Below the pieces are notes generated by a model that worked only from the letters and a program-made list of their open reading frames with translations, had not been told where the DNA came from and did no database searches. A stretch of 13,993 nucleotides of DNA from positions 1 to 13,993 of the forward strand of contig JAILAO010000066.1 of NCBI GenBank assembly GCA_024681565.1. Reading direction: 5' to 3'. Below are positions 13,800 to 13,993 of this stretch, one piece after another. The stretch is from Bacteroidales bacterium (GTDB lineage: Bacteria; Bacteroidota; Bacteroidia; Bacteroidales; UBA932). The translations under genes were made by a program, and so were the position numbers. Within the stretch, counting starts at the first letter, position 1. Each line of letters starts with the position of its first letter.

Positions 13800-13844
13800 T
13801 TGGGGGATTCCTCCCCCAACGAATAAAAGAGGCCGCAGGCCTCT
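13800..13844. repeat. Two further hairpins between the direct repeats
   Basis: TTGGGGGA (13800-13807) pairs with TCCCCCAA (13812-13819) around TTCC, and AGAGGCC (13828-13834) pairs with GGCCTCT (13838-13844) around GCA. Both stems are perfect. They lie in the 99-base unique spacer 13768-13866 between the two repeat copies. Confidence 0.75.
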
Positions 13845-13866
13845 GGGACCACAAAAGGACGGCTAA

Positions 13867-13962
13867 CCACCTCCCCGAAGCGTAGCGACGCAGGGGTGCT
13901 CGAGGGGGAACGCCCCCTCGTTCATCAAGGACCCAAGGGGCCACGACGCGAAAGTGTCCGCC
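13867..13962. repeat. 96-base direct repeat, copy 2
   Basis: Identical to 13672-13767, carrying the same two internal hairpins (13873-13896 and 13901-13920). Unlike copy 1, its right end CCACGACGCGAAAGTGTCCG CC is followed by an inverted partner, so it forms the left arm of a long palindrome. Confidence 0.9.
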
Positions 13963-13991
13963 AGATGGCGGACACTTTCTTAGCGTCGTGG
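13941..13991. repeat. Long imperfect palindrome at the window edge
   Basis: The left arm 13941-13962 pairs with 13967-13991 over 22 base pairs (13 bp next to the AGAT loop, then 9 bp), interrupted only by a 3-base bulge TTA at 13980-13982. Pairing may continue past the window end. No T-run is visible, so it is not a typical terminator; it could be the end of a palindromic mobile repeat. Confidence 0.8.
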
Positions 13992-13993
13992 TC

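Larger units (their letters stand above)
13638..13993. other. Gene-free, repeat-dense stretch at right end
   Basis: 356 bases after the start of the glycan-binding protein gene with no credible gene. Most of it is accounted for by two 96-base repeats and at least five kinds of hairpin. Open frames on both strands here have the low-complexity composition of repeat translations and lack any recognisable domain. Confidence 0.7.

Noticed and set aside
13639..13944. 101-codon minus-strand frame with a repeated arginine-rich peptide
   Set aside because: It is the translation of the two 96-base repeats; the internal peptide repeat simply mirrors the DNA repeat, with no domain or start signals.
13672..13962. 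Possible CRISPR array (repeat, spacer, repeat)
   Set aside because: Repeats are 96 bases with a 99-base spacer and internal multi-hairpin structure, only two copies, and no cas genes; this does not fit CRISPR.

Overview
The window is a piece of a GC-rich Bacteroidales chromosome. Three things point there: a SusC/SusD pair with Bacteroidetes-type signals, a Bacteroidetes-like ribosomal protein L3, and several exact matches to the Bacteroidetes primary sigma -7 box (TAnnTTTG). I cannot name the genus from sequence alone. Codon use is uniformly GC-rich in most genes. The AT-rich exceptions are the promoters, the intergenic gap before the SusC gene, and a decayed gene near 13.1 kb.

Layout. (1) 1-236, minus strand: the 5' end of rplC (L3), running off the window. 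(2) 237-379: a compact divergent promoter region. (3) 380-5094, plus strand: a tightly overlapped housekeeping operon, cdaA (c-di-AMP synthase) - mutS2 - yraN - manC (mannose-1-phosphate guanylyltransferase). Every junction overlaps. (4) 7667-5101, minus strand: a three-gene operon of a divergent DAACS-family symporter, a flavin-reductase-like lipoprotein and a secreted CE12-type (rhamnogalacturonan acetylesterase-like) SGNH esterase. It converges on manC with only 6 bases between stop codons. (5) 7668-7976: a divergent regulatory gap with a candidate operator. (6) 7977-12834, plus strand: a SusC-like TonB-dependent transporter and its SusD-like lipoprotein, ended by a strong hairpin terminator that can also serve the opposite strand. 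(7) 13637-12944, minus strand: a small secreted protein with an NADase-type glycan-binding (discoidin-like) fold, followed by a frameshifted, internally deleted remnant that looks like a retropepsin-type aspartic protease. (8) 13638-13993: no gene. This stretch holds two identical 96-base direct repeats and a dense set of hairpins, ending in a long imperfect palindrome cut by the window edge.

How the genes may work together (inference). The SusCD pair and the divergent esterase/symporter operon could form a minimal glycan-uptake locus. SusCD would import an oligosaccharide, the CE12 esterase would remove acetyl groups (pectic rhamnogalacturonan is the family's typical substrate), and the inner-membrane symporter would take up a small product or co-substrate. 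No glycoside hydrolase, polysaccharide lyase, SusE/F or dedicated regulator is present here, so the substrate stays open. The strongest unexplained signals are the repeat/hairpin cluster at the right edge, the exported flavin-reductase-like protein coupled by start/stop overlap to a symporter lacking canonical substrate and sodium-site residues, and the repeated TTGACCG motif before the SusC promoter. I see no CRISPR array, tRNA, rRNA, integrase or known defence system.
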